From Phoronis australis (Eukaryota > Phoronida > Phoronidae), in the NCBI GenBank assembly GCA_002633005.1, contig NMRA01000030.1, forward strand, positions 702,720 through 766,719: a DNA stretch of 64,000 nt, written 5' to 3'. Made by a program: the position numbers and the translations under genes. Positions within the stretch are counted from its first letter, which is position 1. Each line of letters opens with the position of its first letter. This document shows, piece after piece, positions 42,101-63,520 of the stretch. The notes below the pieces were generated by a model, which saw only the letters and a program-made list of their open reading frames with translations, searched no databases and was not told where the DNA came from.

Positions 42101-45100
42101 CAAGCTGGCTTGCTTACCTTTGACAAAACAGACATTCTTGGGCAACACATGCAGTGTGATCTATAATTTGACAAAAACTGAAAGAATATGTTACACACCA
42201 ACTCAAAAATGCAATGTAGACCTTTCTCGGGATATACGTTAAACACTAACTTACAAATGCGATGTAAACCTGTTCTCAGTGTACACATTACACACCAACT
42301 TACATATAACGTAACAAGTATACCTGTTATCTTGCATTTTTCTCTGTGCTCCCTTTCCTTGTTTCTTTGACCTTGGATCCCTTGGATCCAGCGTTGAACT
42401 AAGAAAAAAACAGAATAACATTAAAATTACCATAATGACTTTCGTTAGACTATTAAAGTCTTTATGTTCATTGGTCTAGTAACCAGTGGCATAAGTGAAC
42501 TTTGGTTTCAAACTTGGTCCACACACATTTGAATTAAAAGTGGGTTTGAATATTCACCTCACAAAAGCTGTGTTATTTTCAAGCAACATGTTCATTTTCA
42601 ATTAATTATCTTAAAAGAACAAAAGATTGAAAAAAAATCAGTTTGCATTGTTCCTTTTTGATTACATTGTCTAAATTAACGCACATTTGTCTACATTCAC
42701 ACTCATAAATATGACAATGTCCGAGTAGTAGCAATATGCCATTTAAGGCACATCTACAGCATAGTTATCTGTTAATGCAAAAGCGATGATTTCTCATAGC
42801 CAATACATTTAAATGAAGTCATGTAGCCACCCACCTGACATATTCCAGGGTTCCGTAGCCTTCTGTGTCACCGTCCTTCCAGATCCACTTGCCATTGTGA
42901 GGGACAAGCGACTGAAATGAACCCAGACCACATACTATATAAGCTGACCCAGAAAACACACTGTGTAAATCAGCCCAGACAATATAATGTATAAATCAAC
43001 CCAGACCATTTACAGTATAAATCAACCCAAACCACATTCTGTGTAAATCAACCCAGACCACATACTGTGTAACATTAGTAACTTATAACTGAGAACAATA
43101 AATTCTGCAAAGTTTGTTATTTTACTAACTTTGTCTATATGTTTTGAATTAAACTAAAAACAATTATGATATGAACACTGAGAGTTGGTCTGGCAGTGGT
43201 GGATCCAGAACACAAAGAGAGCGTTGTGGAGGATGAAATTCAAAGATATTGGTAAGTGTTGCTGATAGCAAATTCCAGGATGCTAAGGTGTTGCTGAGAT
43301 ATGTGCCCAGGGGGCACGCGTGTTCCTCGAAAGGGGAAGGAGTTTCAGTTGTATCCTGTGACTTCCAGGCTTGGCAGTCCAAGGAAAACCTCCCCAAGTG
43401 GCTTGCCAAGCAGCAATTGGCTCCTAATTGAATGATTTGGTTGCTCGTCTCTCACGTGGGGAAGCCCAGTTCAAGTCACAGAATCAACAGTCTTTCAACA
43501 CACTGCCACGCGGAGCTGAGGCTTCAATGAATATCCAACTGTCAGAAAACCCAAAAGTCAACTTTCATTTGAATACGGAACAAGTTGAGACCAATTTTAT
43601 AGCAAGAGGTCACTTCTAACAGGTTTATAAACCCTTTAAATGTCAAGTTGTAAATATAGAGACCAAGAACATTCTACTAAGTGACAAAGTTGACACCTCA
43701 GTAATGGTTCCATGTAGTTTTCAGCATAGTTTCAATCAAACATTATCAGGCTTCCAGGAATAACTTTCAGATTCCAATGAAGTTACTAATCAGGACTATG
43801 AACAAACTGCCTACAGCTCTAGGCATAAAGTAAGAGAGTGTGGTCACTTAAACCAAGAAGAACAAGAAGCCAAATTCGTAGCTGGGAGAAGGTTGGTGGA
43901 GCATTCTTTCAAATGTCCGTCTCTTTTTCGATGATGCAGTTCTCTATAGACCCATTGTTTACCCCCCACGATTGCCAAAATTGTTCAACAAGTCTTGTAA
44001 GACTCCCTAGCCTCTTGGAAACATTCCTGGAAAATGAACTTCAGTATGTCCAAATGCAATATTCTTCGTATCCACAGAAAACGTTCACCATAATTTACAA
44101 TTAGTCTTCACAACGCTTCAGTCAAATGCATTAATGAAGCCCCATACTTTGGAGTCACTCTCACCAATAATTTATCATGGAACACTCATATAGACACAAT
44201 AATGCACCTCTAAGGCAAACAGAACTCATGGCTTCATTAAACGCAATCTCAAATAGGCTCGCCAAAAAACAAAAGCCCTCGCCTACACTTCACTTGTTAG
44301 AACGAAACTCAAATACTCCTCCTCCATCTGGGATAACATGTGGAGAATTTCTCGCTTACACTGGTCACCGCTCTGATTCCCTGAGCCCCAGACAACTTTG
44401 ATAATGCCTATTCAGCCCGCTTTTTGTATTGATGTAGATCTGAGCTAATAAAGTGGAAAGGTAATAGCTAGAACTACTTTCTTAACAATGGTGGCCGTTA
44501 TTACACCCAAATTGTTTTTCTCTGGCATTTGCACAAAGTTAAAGCCTGCAATATGGAGAGCAGCTTTAACTTGGTACATTACAAAAAGACTAAAAAGTTA
44601 ATTTGCGTTGATCTTGACAAAGGGCCACTTCCTAAAGGAACCTTGGTTTTAAATATGCTTCATACCTGTTTTCATTACCTTATTTTAATACTCTCGTCTA
44701 CTTGTTTTTACCGTTTAGGGTTGCTATCTTTTTATTTTGTGTTTAAAGAAAGTATCAAAACAAATAGAAATAGAAATCAGTTAATTGTGAACCCATCCCT
44801 AAGTTTTCCAGATTACAGCTACACCAAACATGTCACAACAAATAAAACTACATAAAATATATACAAAAGAACAAATATGGTGATAGCCAAACTAAAGATT
44901 TGGAACCTCTGAACAATTTTGGTCTAAGTAACTATATAACTATTCTAACTTTTCCTCAGTCACAAAAAATGAAATCACAGCCCTTGCCTAACGACCAACC
45001 CCATCCACTGCTTGCACTCTCTTGTTGACTACAAAGCTAGCCATCTTAGTTGTTTCATTACAACTACAAGCTAACTATTGAAATTGGCGCATTTCCGCGA

Positions 45101-46378
45101 ACAGCAGTTTTCCAGTTAGTGTACTACACCTGCAGATGATTTAAAAGTTACTGACATCTAATTTAGTCACTGTGTGTTGTTTATAGATGCTTCAAAGTAG
45201 CTTAGTTGTGTATTAAAAGAATAACCCACCTCTGATCAGTGTTTGTAAGTCAGGAGGTATATCAATACGCAGTCGTTTATCTTCAATCATATCCAATGTT
45301 TGTAGTTTTTAGCTTAATAGCTCATCAATTTTTAAAAATCGAAAACCAAACTTGGTTGTATCGTCCACCTGAAAAAAGCTGTGGTATTTGTTGTTAATGA
45401 AAACTGTTGGTTAATGCATTTTGAAAATTTGTCAGTATGTACAGGGAGAGGTGTTTACTACAGTTTATGGTCGGGTTACACTTAATTGAGTCTATACATT
45501 CTTCGCACCGAACAATGCGGTCATCGCAACTGAGTCCGACTCTAACACCAGGCTTTCTTTGATCCTGGTAAAAGCTGTTCAGAAGGACAAGCGGTGAAAA
45601 GTAACGCATATCTTTACAAATGCATGACTTTCGTGTAAGCGTATAATTCACGGCATACCTCCACTTGCTCACATATTGAAAAGATAGAAAAAATACAGTG
45701 TAGAGCAACCAGGTTTGTCCTAAATGACCACTCAAGATACTGATCTGTCTCATCCATGCTTGCAACTCTCAAATAGCCCACCCTTCAAGAAAGACGACCT
45801 CAAAATAAACTGTCCCTTCTGCACAAGACCGTAGGCCTACATAACCTGGTTGGTATTCCCCACTCATACCTTCCACTCCTACATATCTCTAGATCACGTA
45901 ACTCCCACTCTCATACCTTTGAGACATCATACATCCACACTGTGTACTATGCAAACTCTTTCTTCCCATCTACCATTTTACTCTGGAGCAGACTCCCACA
46001 ATTCGTCATCTCATCAGACACAATAGAGATGATCACAGGTCACATCCAGAACATCAATCTTACACAGTAATCAATAAAACCCGTTTTTATCTAGGCACTA
46101 CCCAGCACTTTGTTTTATTGTTATTTTCACAGTTATGCACACCTCAGTTTATTACTAACATGCGCCAACATGTAAGGATCGGTATTACGATCGTTTGTTG
46201 TAAATGGGAAGAACAGCGAATGGTTGCCCAGTAACTCGGAATAGTTTAACAAAATGCAAGCTATGAATATTCTTAAGTGGTCGTTGTAAGCTGACTTATA
46301 AGTTCATCTATGTTCGTAGTTGGAACGAGAACATTTTCGTACCTGATCTGCGTCCAGGTTGGTGGACGTTTTTGACAT
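27074..46378 (-). CDS. PPP1R36: protein phosphatase 1 regulatory subunit 36, complete
   Basis: Sixteen exons join in phase to 440 codons plus stop, close to the length of the human protein. Coding exons: 46343-46378, 42835-42911, 42324-42398, 41742-41869, 39429-39495, 37411-37509, 36826-36966, 36020-36145, 35040-35095, 33806-33872, 33094-33123, 32561-32650, 32076-32159, 30443-30553, 29923-29981 and 27074-27150. Recognition rests on GKWIWKD (residues 19-25), LLIYFYWFFEKRTLDLKP (137-154), YCVLVLGLGMVEQHHM (189-204), YQDRSMYESLYSYCSYF (215-231), KKELGRILRSDTFNP, KRPAIRSII (292-300) and QRSPAVVAILPSPKE (302-316). All align with my memory of vertebrate PPP1R36. In mammals it binds PP1 and is testis-enriched. 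I see no perfect RVxF PP1-docking motif. The tail is acidic and low complexity. The first exon is the least certain part. Confidence 0.9.
29237..29428. other. assembly gap (192 N)
   Basis: Run of N in the last part of the PPP1R36 gene, between exons 29923-29981 and 27074-27150. An extra exon here cannot be excluded, but none is needed for phase. Confidence 1.
29923..29981 (-). CDS. PPP1R36: PPP1R36 exon
   Basis: 59 nt. It encodes a Ser/Thr/Gln-rich segment (GENSDTNRPTQSTVPSAQQ). The acceptor is tttaag|TGG, which is weaker than its neighbours, and the donor CAAG|gtttgc. It is supported by phase only. Confidence 0.7.
30240..30442. repeat. ~68-bp minisatellite carrying copies of a PPP1R36 exon end
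   Basis: Each unit contains the complement of CCAGCCATC(T/A) plus GTAAG/GCAAG and TTTTGCTGTGACATCAAGCT, duplicating the end and donor of exon 30443-30553. Confidence 0.92.
30443..30553 (-). CDS. PPP1R36: PPP1R36 exon
   Basis: 111 nt. It encodes IGIIGEPLTLFNSITLAPKD then an acidic Glu/Thr tail. The acceptor is ttttag|AAT and the donor ATCAG|gtaaat. The exon end and donor recur as a tandem repeat downstream (30240-30442). Confidence 0.85.
30689..31178. mobile_element. 490-bp hAT-like non-autonomous element
   Basis: Terminal inverted repeats begin CAGGGCTTGGAAT at both ends. AGTAAC is duplicated on each side (6 bp). CAGGG termini are typical of hAT elements; a 6-bp duplication would suit the hAT6-type group. 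It sits in a PPP1R36 intron, with no transposase ORF inside. The right end carries nested GCGGAAA/TTTCCGC palindromes. Confidence 0.8.
32076..32159 (-). CDS. PPP1R36: PPP1R36 exon
   Basis: 84 nt. It encodes an acidic, poorly conserved stretch (KQTLDDPDDILQNLSSVNIN). Phase and splice sites (cttgtag|CTC, TTAAA|gtaagt) support it. Confidence 0.82.
32561..32650 (-). CDS. PPP1R36: PPP1R36 exon
   Basis: 90 nt. It encodes QRSPAVVAILPSPKEEAGYL then FKRSRPLSP, a conserved C-terminal block. The acceptor is tttgcag|CCA and the donor CCCAA|gtatgc. Confidence 0.92.
33094..33123 (-). CDS. PPP1R36: PPP1R36 30-nt micro-exon
   Basis: Only 30 nt, encoding KRPAIRSII between split codons. It is in phase with both neighbours and matches the conserved KRPAxxSI block. 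The acceptor is ttttag|GAA and the donor ATCAA|gtaagt. Confidence 0.88.
33605..33805. repeat. minisatellite carrying copies of a PPP1R36 donor
   Basis: Four or five partial copies of the exon 33806-33872 end. The copy at about 33694-33730 keeps the identical GGTTACATCCGTAAGT. Confidence 0.92.
33806..33872 (-). CDS. PPP1R36: PPP1R36 exon
   Basis: 67 nt. It encodes IKVPEQKLSPAEYRRLH. The acceptor is tttcag|AAAATG and the donor CATCC|gtaagt. Copies of its last ~35 bp plus donor recur in the following intron. Confidence 0.88.
35040..35095 (-). CDS. PPP1R36: PPP1R36 exon
   Basis: 56 nt. It encodes ILRSDTFNPAIRVKNAPP, continuing KKELGR from the previous exon. The acceptor is tttcag|AAT and the donor CCCAG|gtttgt. 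Confidence 0.9.
35450..35522. mobile_element. short fragment of the same GGGTGGGCGCTTA family
   Basis: GCGTTTATTCGG and CCGAATAAACGC form a hairpin, followed by ACATGGGTGTTTCATCGGGT and GGGCTTAT, a degenerate version of the array unit. It lies in a PPP1R36 intron. Confidence 0.45.
36020..36145 (-). CDS. PPP1R36: PPP1R36 exon, core motif
   Basis: 126 nt. It encodes ATYQDRSMYESLYSYCSYF then FRRREFEVIKKELG. The acceptor is ctccacag|ATCACG; choosing it keeps phase and the family alignment, and an upstream look-alike acceptor 58 bp away does not. The donor is GGAAG|gtaaga. Confidence 0.92.
36146..36235. repeat. duplication of the acceptor region of a PPP1R36 exon
   Basis: Upstream of the true acceptor, CAG|GTATATCAGCCCCATATC copies the start of exon 36020-36145 (GTGTATCAGCCACATATC) 58 bp away. 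Confidence 0.85.
36716..36825. repeat. tandem duplication of an exon 3' half and donor
   Basis: About 92 bp downstream of the real donor of exon 36826-36966, a diverged copy reads GGTCTAGGGTTGCTGTAGCA ... GTAAGTGGGG. Confidence 0.88.
36826..36966 (-). CDS. PPP1R36: PPP1R36 exon, core motif
   Basis: 141 nt. It encodes KMAAAQKLLGQGYCVLVLGL and GMVEQHHMACG, the strongest match to PPP1R36. The acceptor is ttctag|TGAGCC and the donor GGACT|gtaagt. Its 3' half and donor are tandemly duplicated about 92 bp into the intron. Confidence 0.93.
37411..37509 (-). CDS. PPP1R36: PPP1R36 exon
   Basis: 99 nt. It encodes EQFDEFLIYLLIYFYWFFEK then RTLDLKPNPMN. The stretch is hydrophobic but belongs to a conserved soluble helix in the family, so I do not call it a membrane segment. 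The acceptor is tttcag|ACG and the donor AACAT|gtaagt. Confidence 0.9.
37943..38196. repeat. ~42-bp minisatellite, about six copies
   Basis: CACAATGTTTACTTAGAGCT plus ATGTGTCTGGTAGTGATGT units in a PPP1R36 intron. Confidence 0.93.
38334..38372. repeat. 14-bp inverted repeat
   Basis: GATATCAGACTGAT and its complement flank an 11-nt spacer in a PPP1R36 intron. Confidence 0.8.
38381..38524. repeat. 144-bp direct repeat, copy 1
   Basis: Starts TTTATCGTAATCTATTTTGC and ends GGGCATGGAAAAAACG; about 93% identical to 38954-39097, which lies 429 bp away. The pair resembles the ends of a tiny LTR element, but lacks TG..CA ends and an obvious primer site. Confidence 0.85.
38954..39097. repeat. 144-bp direct repeat, copy 2
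   Basis: Partner of 38381-38524. The 429 bp between them is non-coding. Confidence 0.85.
39429..39495 (-). CDS. PPP1R36: PPP1R36 exon
   Basis: 67 nt. It encodes VAWDMVYDVQQISPHFESGIY, part of the conserved helical domain. The acceptor is tttcag|AAG and the donor TACAG|gtacac. Confidence 0.85.
39780..39990. repeat. ~55-bp minisatellite, four copies
   Basis: Units of GTTCAAGCTAAGTTCTAGGA followed by ACTAGGTCATTGCTC. Confidence 0.9.
40907..41594. mobile_element. 688-bp almost perfect hairpin transposon (foldback MITE) with 8-bp TSD
   Basis: Arms 40907-41243 and 41258-41594 (337 bp each) are reverse complements with about three mismatches and no net indel. The loop is 14 bp. The termini read CACAGGCGTCCTCAGC. 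The direct duplication CATCACAG sits on both sides (40899-40906, 41595-41602). An 8-bp TSD fits hAT- or P-type integration. The long ORFs on both strands here are a by-product of the palindrome. Near identity of the arms suggests recent insertion or arm gene conversion. Confidence 0.93.
41595..41741. repeat. ~41-bp minisatellite abutting a PPP1R36 donor
   Basis: AAAGATAGGTCTTAACCTAC plus CACAGTAGTTGGCGGTC units, ending at the donor of exon 41742-41869. A further piece lies left of the hairpin transposon (40889-40906). Confidence 0.88.
41742..41869 (-). CDS. PPP1R36: PPP1R36 exon
   Basis: 128 nt, entry phase 2, exit phase 1. It encodes a basic linker, then AEHQNVLLEDVK, which leads into the conserved helical domain. 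The acceptor is tttgcag|AGC and the donor GAAAC|gtaaga. A 41-bp minisatellite begins directly after the donor. Confidence 0.85.
42118..42160 (-). other. candidate 43-nt frame-shifting cassette exon in PPP1R36
   Basis: Flanked by aattatag and AAAG|gtaagc and open in the needed frame. Inclusion between the third and fourth exons shifts the fourth into a Cys-rich frame, and then a stop appears in the fifth. It may be a poison exon or chance. Confidence 0.3.
42165..42323. repeat. ~50-bp repeats downstream of a PPP1R36 donor
   Basis: On the minus strand AACAG|GTATAC (true donor) is followed by GAACAGGTTTAC and GAAAGGTCTAC at 48-54 bp steps, each with GTAAGTTGGTGTGTAA nearby. Confidence 0.8.
42324..42398 (-). 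CDS. PPP1R36: PPP1R36 exon
   Basis: 75 nt, phase 2 to phase 2. It encodes a basic, low-complexity stretch (DPRDPRSKKQGKGAQRKMQD). The acceptor is tcttag|TTC and the donor AACAG|gtatac. Tandem copies of the donor region follow in the intron. Confidence 0.75.
42835..42911 (-). CDS. PPP1R36: PPP1R36 exon, Trp motif
   Basis: 77 nt, entry phase 0. It encodes NGKWIWKDGDTEGYGTLEYV, the conserved W-x-W-K-D ... T-L-E near the N-terminus. The acceptor is tttcag|TCG and the donor GTCAG|gtgggt. A minisatellite of roughly 30-bp units abuts the acceptor. Confidence 0.85.
42912..43080. repeat. ~30-bp minisatellite abutting a PPP1R36 acceptor
   Basis: AACCCAGACCACATACTGTG-type units, about five copies, beginning within the acceptor region of exon 42835-42911. 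Confidence 0.88.
43920..44400 (+). pseudogene. non-LTR retrotransposon reverse transcriptase remnant, part 1
   Basis: Decayed Jockey/CR1-like ORF2 on the plus strand, with stops and frameshifts. Visible in order: FFDDAVLYRPI (degenerate catalytic FADD box), WKMNFSMSKCNILRI, YFGVTLTNNLSWNTHID, and ALAYTSLVRTKLKYSSSIWD. This order and spacing is the RT palm/thumb end of such elements. It lies inside the first intron of PPP1R36, antisense to the gene. Confidence 0.85.
45230..45368 (-). other. exon-like segment with in-frame stop in first intron of PPP1R36
   Basis: A strong acceptor (cttttttcag|GTG) and a donor (AGAG|gtgggt) bound 139 nt that read protein-like on both sides of a single in-frame TAA: FGFRFLKIDELLS, stop, then LDMIEDKRLRIDIPPDLQTL. 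Joined to PPP1R36 it would end translation. It may be a poison exon, a first exon of another transcript, or a relic. Confidence 0.3.
45661..46075 (+). pseudogene. non-LTR retrotransposon ORF2 3' end, part 2
   Basis: Plus strand, with stops: IEKIEKIQCRATRFVLNDHS, PTLQERRPQNKLSLLHK, then NSFFPSTILLWSRLPQFVIS and ...ITGHIQ before the tail. This is the conserved C-terminal region that follows SSIWD in these elements. It continues part 1 after an unrelated ~1.3 kb. Confidence 0.85.
46343..46378 (-). CDS. PPP1R36: PPP1R36 candidate first coding exon
   Basis: ATG followed by 11 codons (MSKTSTNLDADQ), then a CAG|gtacga donor ending in phase 0. The next exon needs exactly that phase. The start context (caaATGt) is acceptable. 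No homology supports so short a segment, so the assignment rests on phase and position. Confidence 0.5.
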
Positions 46379-46975
46379 TTGAAAGAAAATGCGACAGCTT
46401 CAGCTTCCTTGGATACTAATGGTGGCCATTCAAGTTAAAAGTTAGATCGCGGAGTAGCTAAGCTTTCCATATTTAGTGAATTTAACTTTACAATACAGCC
46501 AACTAAACAACTTTTTTGGAGTTAAAGTTTTTTTTGAAATTTAAATGCTTAATAATTATTGAAAATTTTGGTATTAGTTATTATATTAATTAAATAGTAT
46601 ACTCATGAATGCACTTATTAGTTTACGTCTCCATACGGTAGTGACATCTTTTGACCATTACAGTACACACAGCTAATGCCAAAACATACCTTTGGAGTAA
46701 ACGTAGACTATTTGACCATGGTGTAAAGTATTATTAGAAGTCAGTGTTTTGACGTTTGGTTATATATAATTATCTGACTACGTAACTCAAACCATACACT
46801 ATTTTAATTTGTTTTATGATCTGTGCCAAATTTCAATTTCAGTGTTAGAGACACCTTATTGTTTCTAGTTTAAAAAAATTGGTAGTACACCGAACTCGGC
46901 TCAAATATTCATCCAAGATTGATCAGTGTGGAAAATCATAGGAACCGTGAAACCTCAAAAATTTTTAATGATATG

Positions 46976-47329
46976 TCAGGCAAATAAAGAATTTGAAAGT
47001 ACCTGTGATCCATGACACCACTTGCTTTTCTCTAAGACTGGCGCAAGACTAAATGGCTTGTTTTTACACCCCATTTCTCCGTTGCATCTCTCTGGCAGTA
47101 AAAACAAATATAAAAAAAAACACTGCGTGTTTGTTTCTGGATGTTGCATCAGACATTTGCCTAGGGCAGCTATCCTGCTTTCATTTTTAAATGTTGTGAA
47201 CTCACAAGACAGCATCAGAGTGCAGAATTGCTCTCCGGGTTTAGTGGTGAACTGGCTGATGTTAAACACACCAATCTTACCCAACTGTACAGCAACATTG
47301 CTTCCAGTACCTAATTTCTTCCCATGCAT
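46976..47329 (-). other. unassigned 117-codon ORF in the PPP1R36-KMO intergenic gap
   Basis: Open on the minus strand after a gactttag acceptor-like site. The first ~70 codons look coding (GSNVAVQLGKIGVFNISQF, LGKCLMQHPETNTQC). The rest runs through an A/T-rich tract and reads like noise. A 103-codon ORF overlaps it on the plus strand. Coding status is unclear. Confidence 0.2.
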
Positions 47330-48651
47330 CTAAAGTCTTCATTGCAAAAAAAGTTCAGAATTATTTTTAAAACATAGAAGCTGTACATGAAGTTGTACAG
47401 ATAGAGGCTCAGTATTTATTGTGTAGCAGTATCATATATCAATTGTTCAGACTGAAGCTCTGAATTTTCGTGAGAAAAACAAACAATAAGAAAGTGGAAT
47501 TTATTTGCCAACACATTCTTATGGACACACAAAATCAGAGTCAACGCAGAATAAATATGCAGTCTTGTCACCCTGTCATACACTAGCTACAAAAATAGAT
47601 TAACAATATGAAACTGTCAAAACTATATTTATAGTAAAAATTTTAATTACAAAAGCAATGTCATAATAAGGAATGTTTGCCACACATCTATTTATGTGTG
47701 CAAATTTGTCAATTTTCGATTGTCTAACCCAGTGACTCCGATCCACATAACTAGGCAAATTACACAAAGTAAATTAGTTAAGTGTTCATCGTATACTGTC
47801 AACAAACTACATCCAAATAACGCAATGTAATTTGCTGTATATTGTTATTGTAACATACAAGCACATTCTGTCAGAGAAGCAAAAAGCAAACTCTTCCTTT
47901 AGAGTAGGCCGTAACTTTCTATAATTACAAAGTACTCTACAAACTTCGGAGACTTTGCAATTGTATAAAAAGACTATTTTTTGTTCAGATATTATGCAAA
48001 AGACTTTGCCAAAACACTATAAACACTGTCTTGTAGTTCTTTTCCACAATACACCAGTCAAAACATGAGTAGTAAATTTACATCTTCAAAATAAATCACA
48101 AAAATGTCAAATCAAATTTCTCCAGTGGAGAAACAAGATCGGTTGATTGTGTAAACATATTAGTAATTGGGCAAAAGCCATCAGCTACAAATATAGATTT
48201 ACTACAAAACGACATCACAAATAACATTAACATGGAAGCCTCATTGGGTGAGCCTAAGGTGCACAAAATTTTGTTCTTCACTGGACAAGGTAAACTCAGA
48301 CTTCGGTCAACAGGGGTTTTCTATATGAACAGAACAGACTCAATATTTACGAGGTGGGGCTAATGAAAAAGGGTCCACTTTACAACATTTTGAATAATTG
48401 AGAGCAGAAAACAGTCCACAAGCATGGCACCATACATGGGATAAGAGTTGTACAGCTTCAAGGATAGTTGCCACTATCGCCACCTGGTGAATCTATGTAA
48501 ATCTCGAGAGTTTCACAGATTAAAGCTGCTCTAACTTGCTTTTGTAAATAAACAACTTTTGATTTGTGCCATTTGGCATTATAGAACACGTACTTCACTG
48601 AGATGAACTGATTCATGTTCTTGAGAAGAAATGAGTTTGTTATAGATGGAG

Positions 48652-48896
48652 GCCTGGGGCACGTTCCAACAAAACTGACTCAGCTAACACAAATCTTAAA
48701 TTTTAAGATTAAAGTTAAATTTGTCTCAAGACCGTTTCAAAAAGAGATCTCATAAGTATGACTTAAGTTTTTGATATAAGTTTTGTCTTAATATTGACTT
48801 ACCGGGTGTGGAAGTTTCAAAGTTTGGAAGTTTAGACAAATCTTATACTTTAGTCAAAAATGATCTTAAGTTAGTTTCTTGGAACTGGCCCCAGGC
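48652..48896. mobile_element. 245-bp MITE in the intergenic region
   Basis: Termini GCCTGGGGC(A/C)(C/A)GTTCCAA.AAACT are inverted at the two ends. The interior is AT-rich with short palindromes (AATCTTAAATTTTAAGATT). Confidence 0.7.
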
Positions 48897-49062
48897 TCAA
48901 GACAGTTACGTCTATGTAGCACGCACAGTCTCGAGTAATAATAGTTCAGCTCAAGCCCAGAAATCACTTTGAATCAGATTAATAAACATGTTAAGACAAA
49001 TTTTATAATGATGCAGTCTAAATTAAAAGTTAGTTTTTAATGGAAGGCATGTTTATATCACC

Positions 49063-49068
49063 TTTATT
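49063..49068 (-). promoter_or_regulatory. candidate KMO polyadenylation signal (AATAAA)
   Basis: AATAAA on the minus strand, about 390 nt after the KMO stop. If used, the 39-bp minisatellite at 49086-49241 lies in the 3' UTR. This is only a hexamer match. Confidence 0.3.
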
Positions 49069-49085
49069 TCTCCAGTGTCAGTAAG

Positions 49086-49241
49086 GACCAGATGACCAGA
49101 GGATCACTGTCAATCACAAAATAAGACCAGTTGACCAGAGGATGACTGTCAATCACAAAATAAGACCAGTTGACCAGAGGCTAATTGTCAATTACAAAAT
49201 AAGACCAGTTGACTACAGGCTAATTGTCAATCACAAAATAA
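49086..49241. repeat. 39-bp minisatellite, four copies
   Basis: GACCAGTTGACCAGAGGATG plus ACTGTCAATCACAAAATAA, starts at 49086, 49125, 49164 and 49203. It lies just after the KMO stop. Confidence 0.95.
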
Positions 49242-49453
49242 TCTGACAAGCAACACACATAATCTCAGTACTAGTTATAAGCAATGAAAAAAAGAACTTT
49301 GTCCAAGAGAGACAAGTATAGCAATTTAGATAAGTAAAACGCTGCCTTGTGACTTAGTTGAAGGAAATTACATGCCATATGCTGCCGTGTGATGTAGGGA
49401 AATTCATTAGAGTATGGTATTCAATATCCTAACCAAGCCTGCATATTCAGGAT

Positions 49454-63066
<13,613 letters not shown>

Positions 63067-63436
63067 CTGAAAAAAAGAAGTGTGGGTTCATTTTTGTACA
63101 GCACACTATTTAATACAAAAATGAAAAGCACAGCGAAAGTAATGATTTGAAAATCTATGACAACTAACGTTTTCAAGAGTGGAATCTTTATGAAAAGGCA
63201 GATACGAGTTATCAGAAGGTAGTCCAGAGCTTAAAATGAGCGTTCACAGAAGTGACCTGTCAGTCATCTTACAAATAATTAGCATAACATTAAGGTGCAA
63301 AATGTTATGTGCCATCAACATGGGAAAAGAGAATCGAATAACAAGTTACATAATTGGAATGTAACCTCCTCAGGGTAAGAAGGCAAATCTCCTCTCTGAT
63401 GTGGGCATGAATTATAACCCGAAAGATTAGGGGAGA

Positions 63437-63520
63437 GAGGGCTTGTTCAGCCAGGGGGCTTGTTCAGCCAGGGGGCTTGTTCAGCCAGGGGGCTTGTTCA
63501 GCCAGGGGGCTTGTTTGGCA
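63437..63520. repeat. 17-bp minisatellite, four to five copies
   Basis: GCTTGTTCAGCCAGGGG units, starts at 63441, 63458, 63475 and 63492. Confidence 0.95.

Larger units (their letters stand above)
46379..49453. other. intergenic region between KMO and PPP1R36
   Basis: Should contain the KMO 3' UTR and the PPP1R36 promoter. It holds the MITE at 48652-48896, a 39-bp minisatellite and one doubtful ORF. I see no clear TATA or initiator. Confidence 0.6.

Noticed and set aside
43164-43619. Several 60-80-codon ORFs on both strands before the RT remnant
   Set aside because: I could not match them to retrotransposon ORF1 or any gene, and both strands are equally open.
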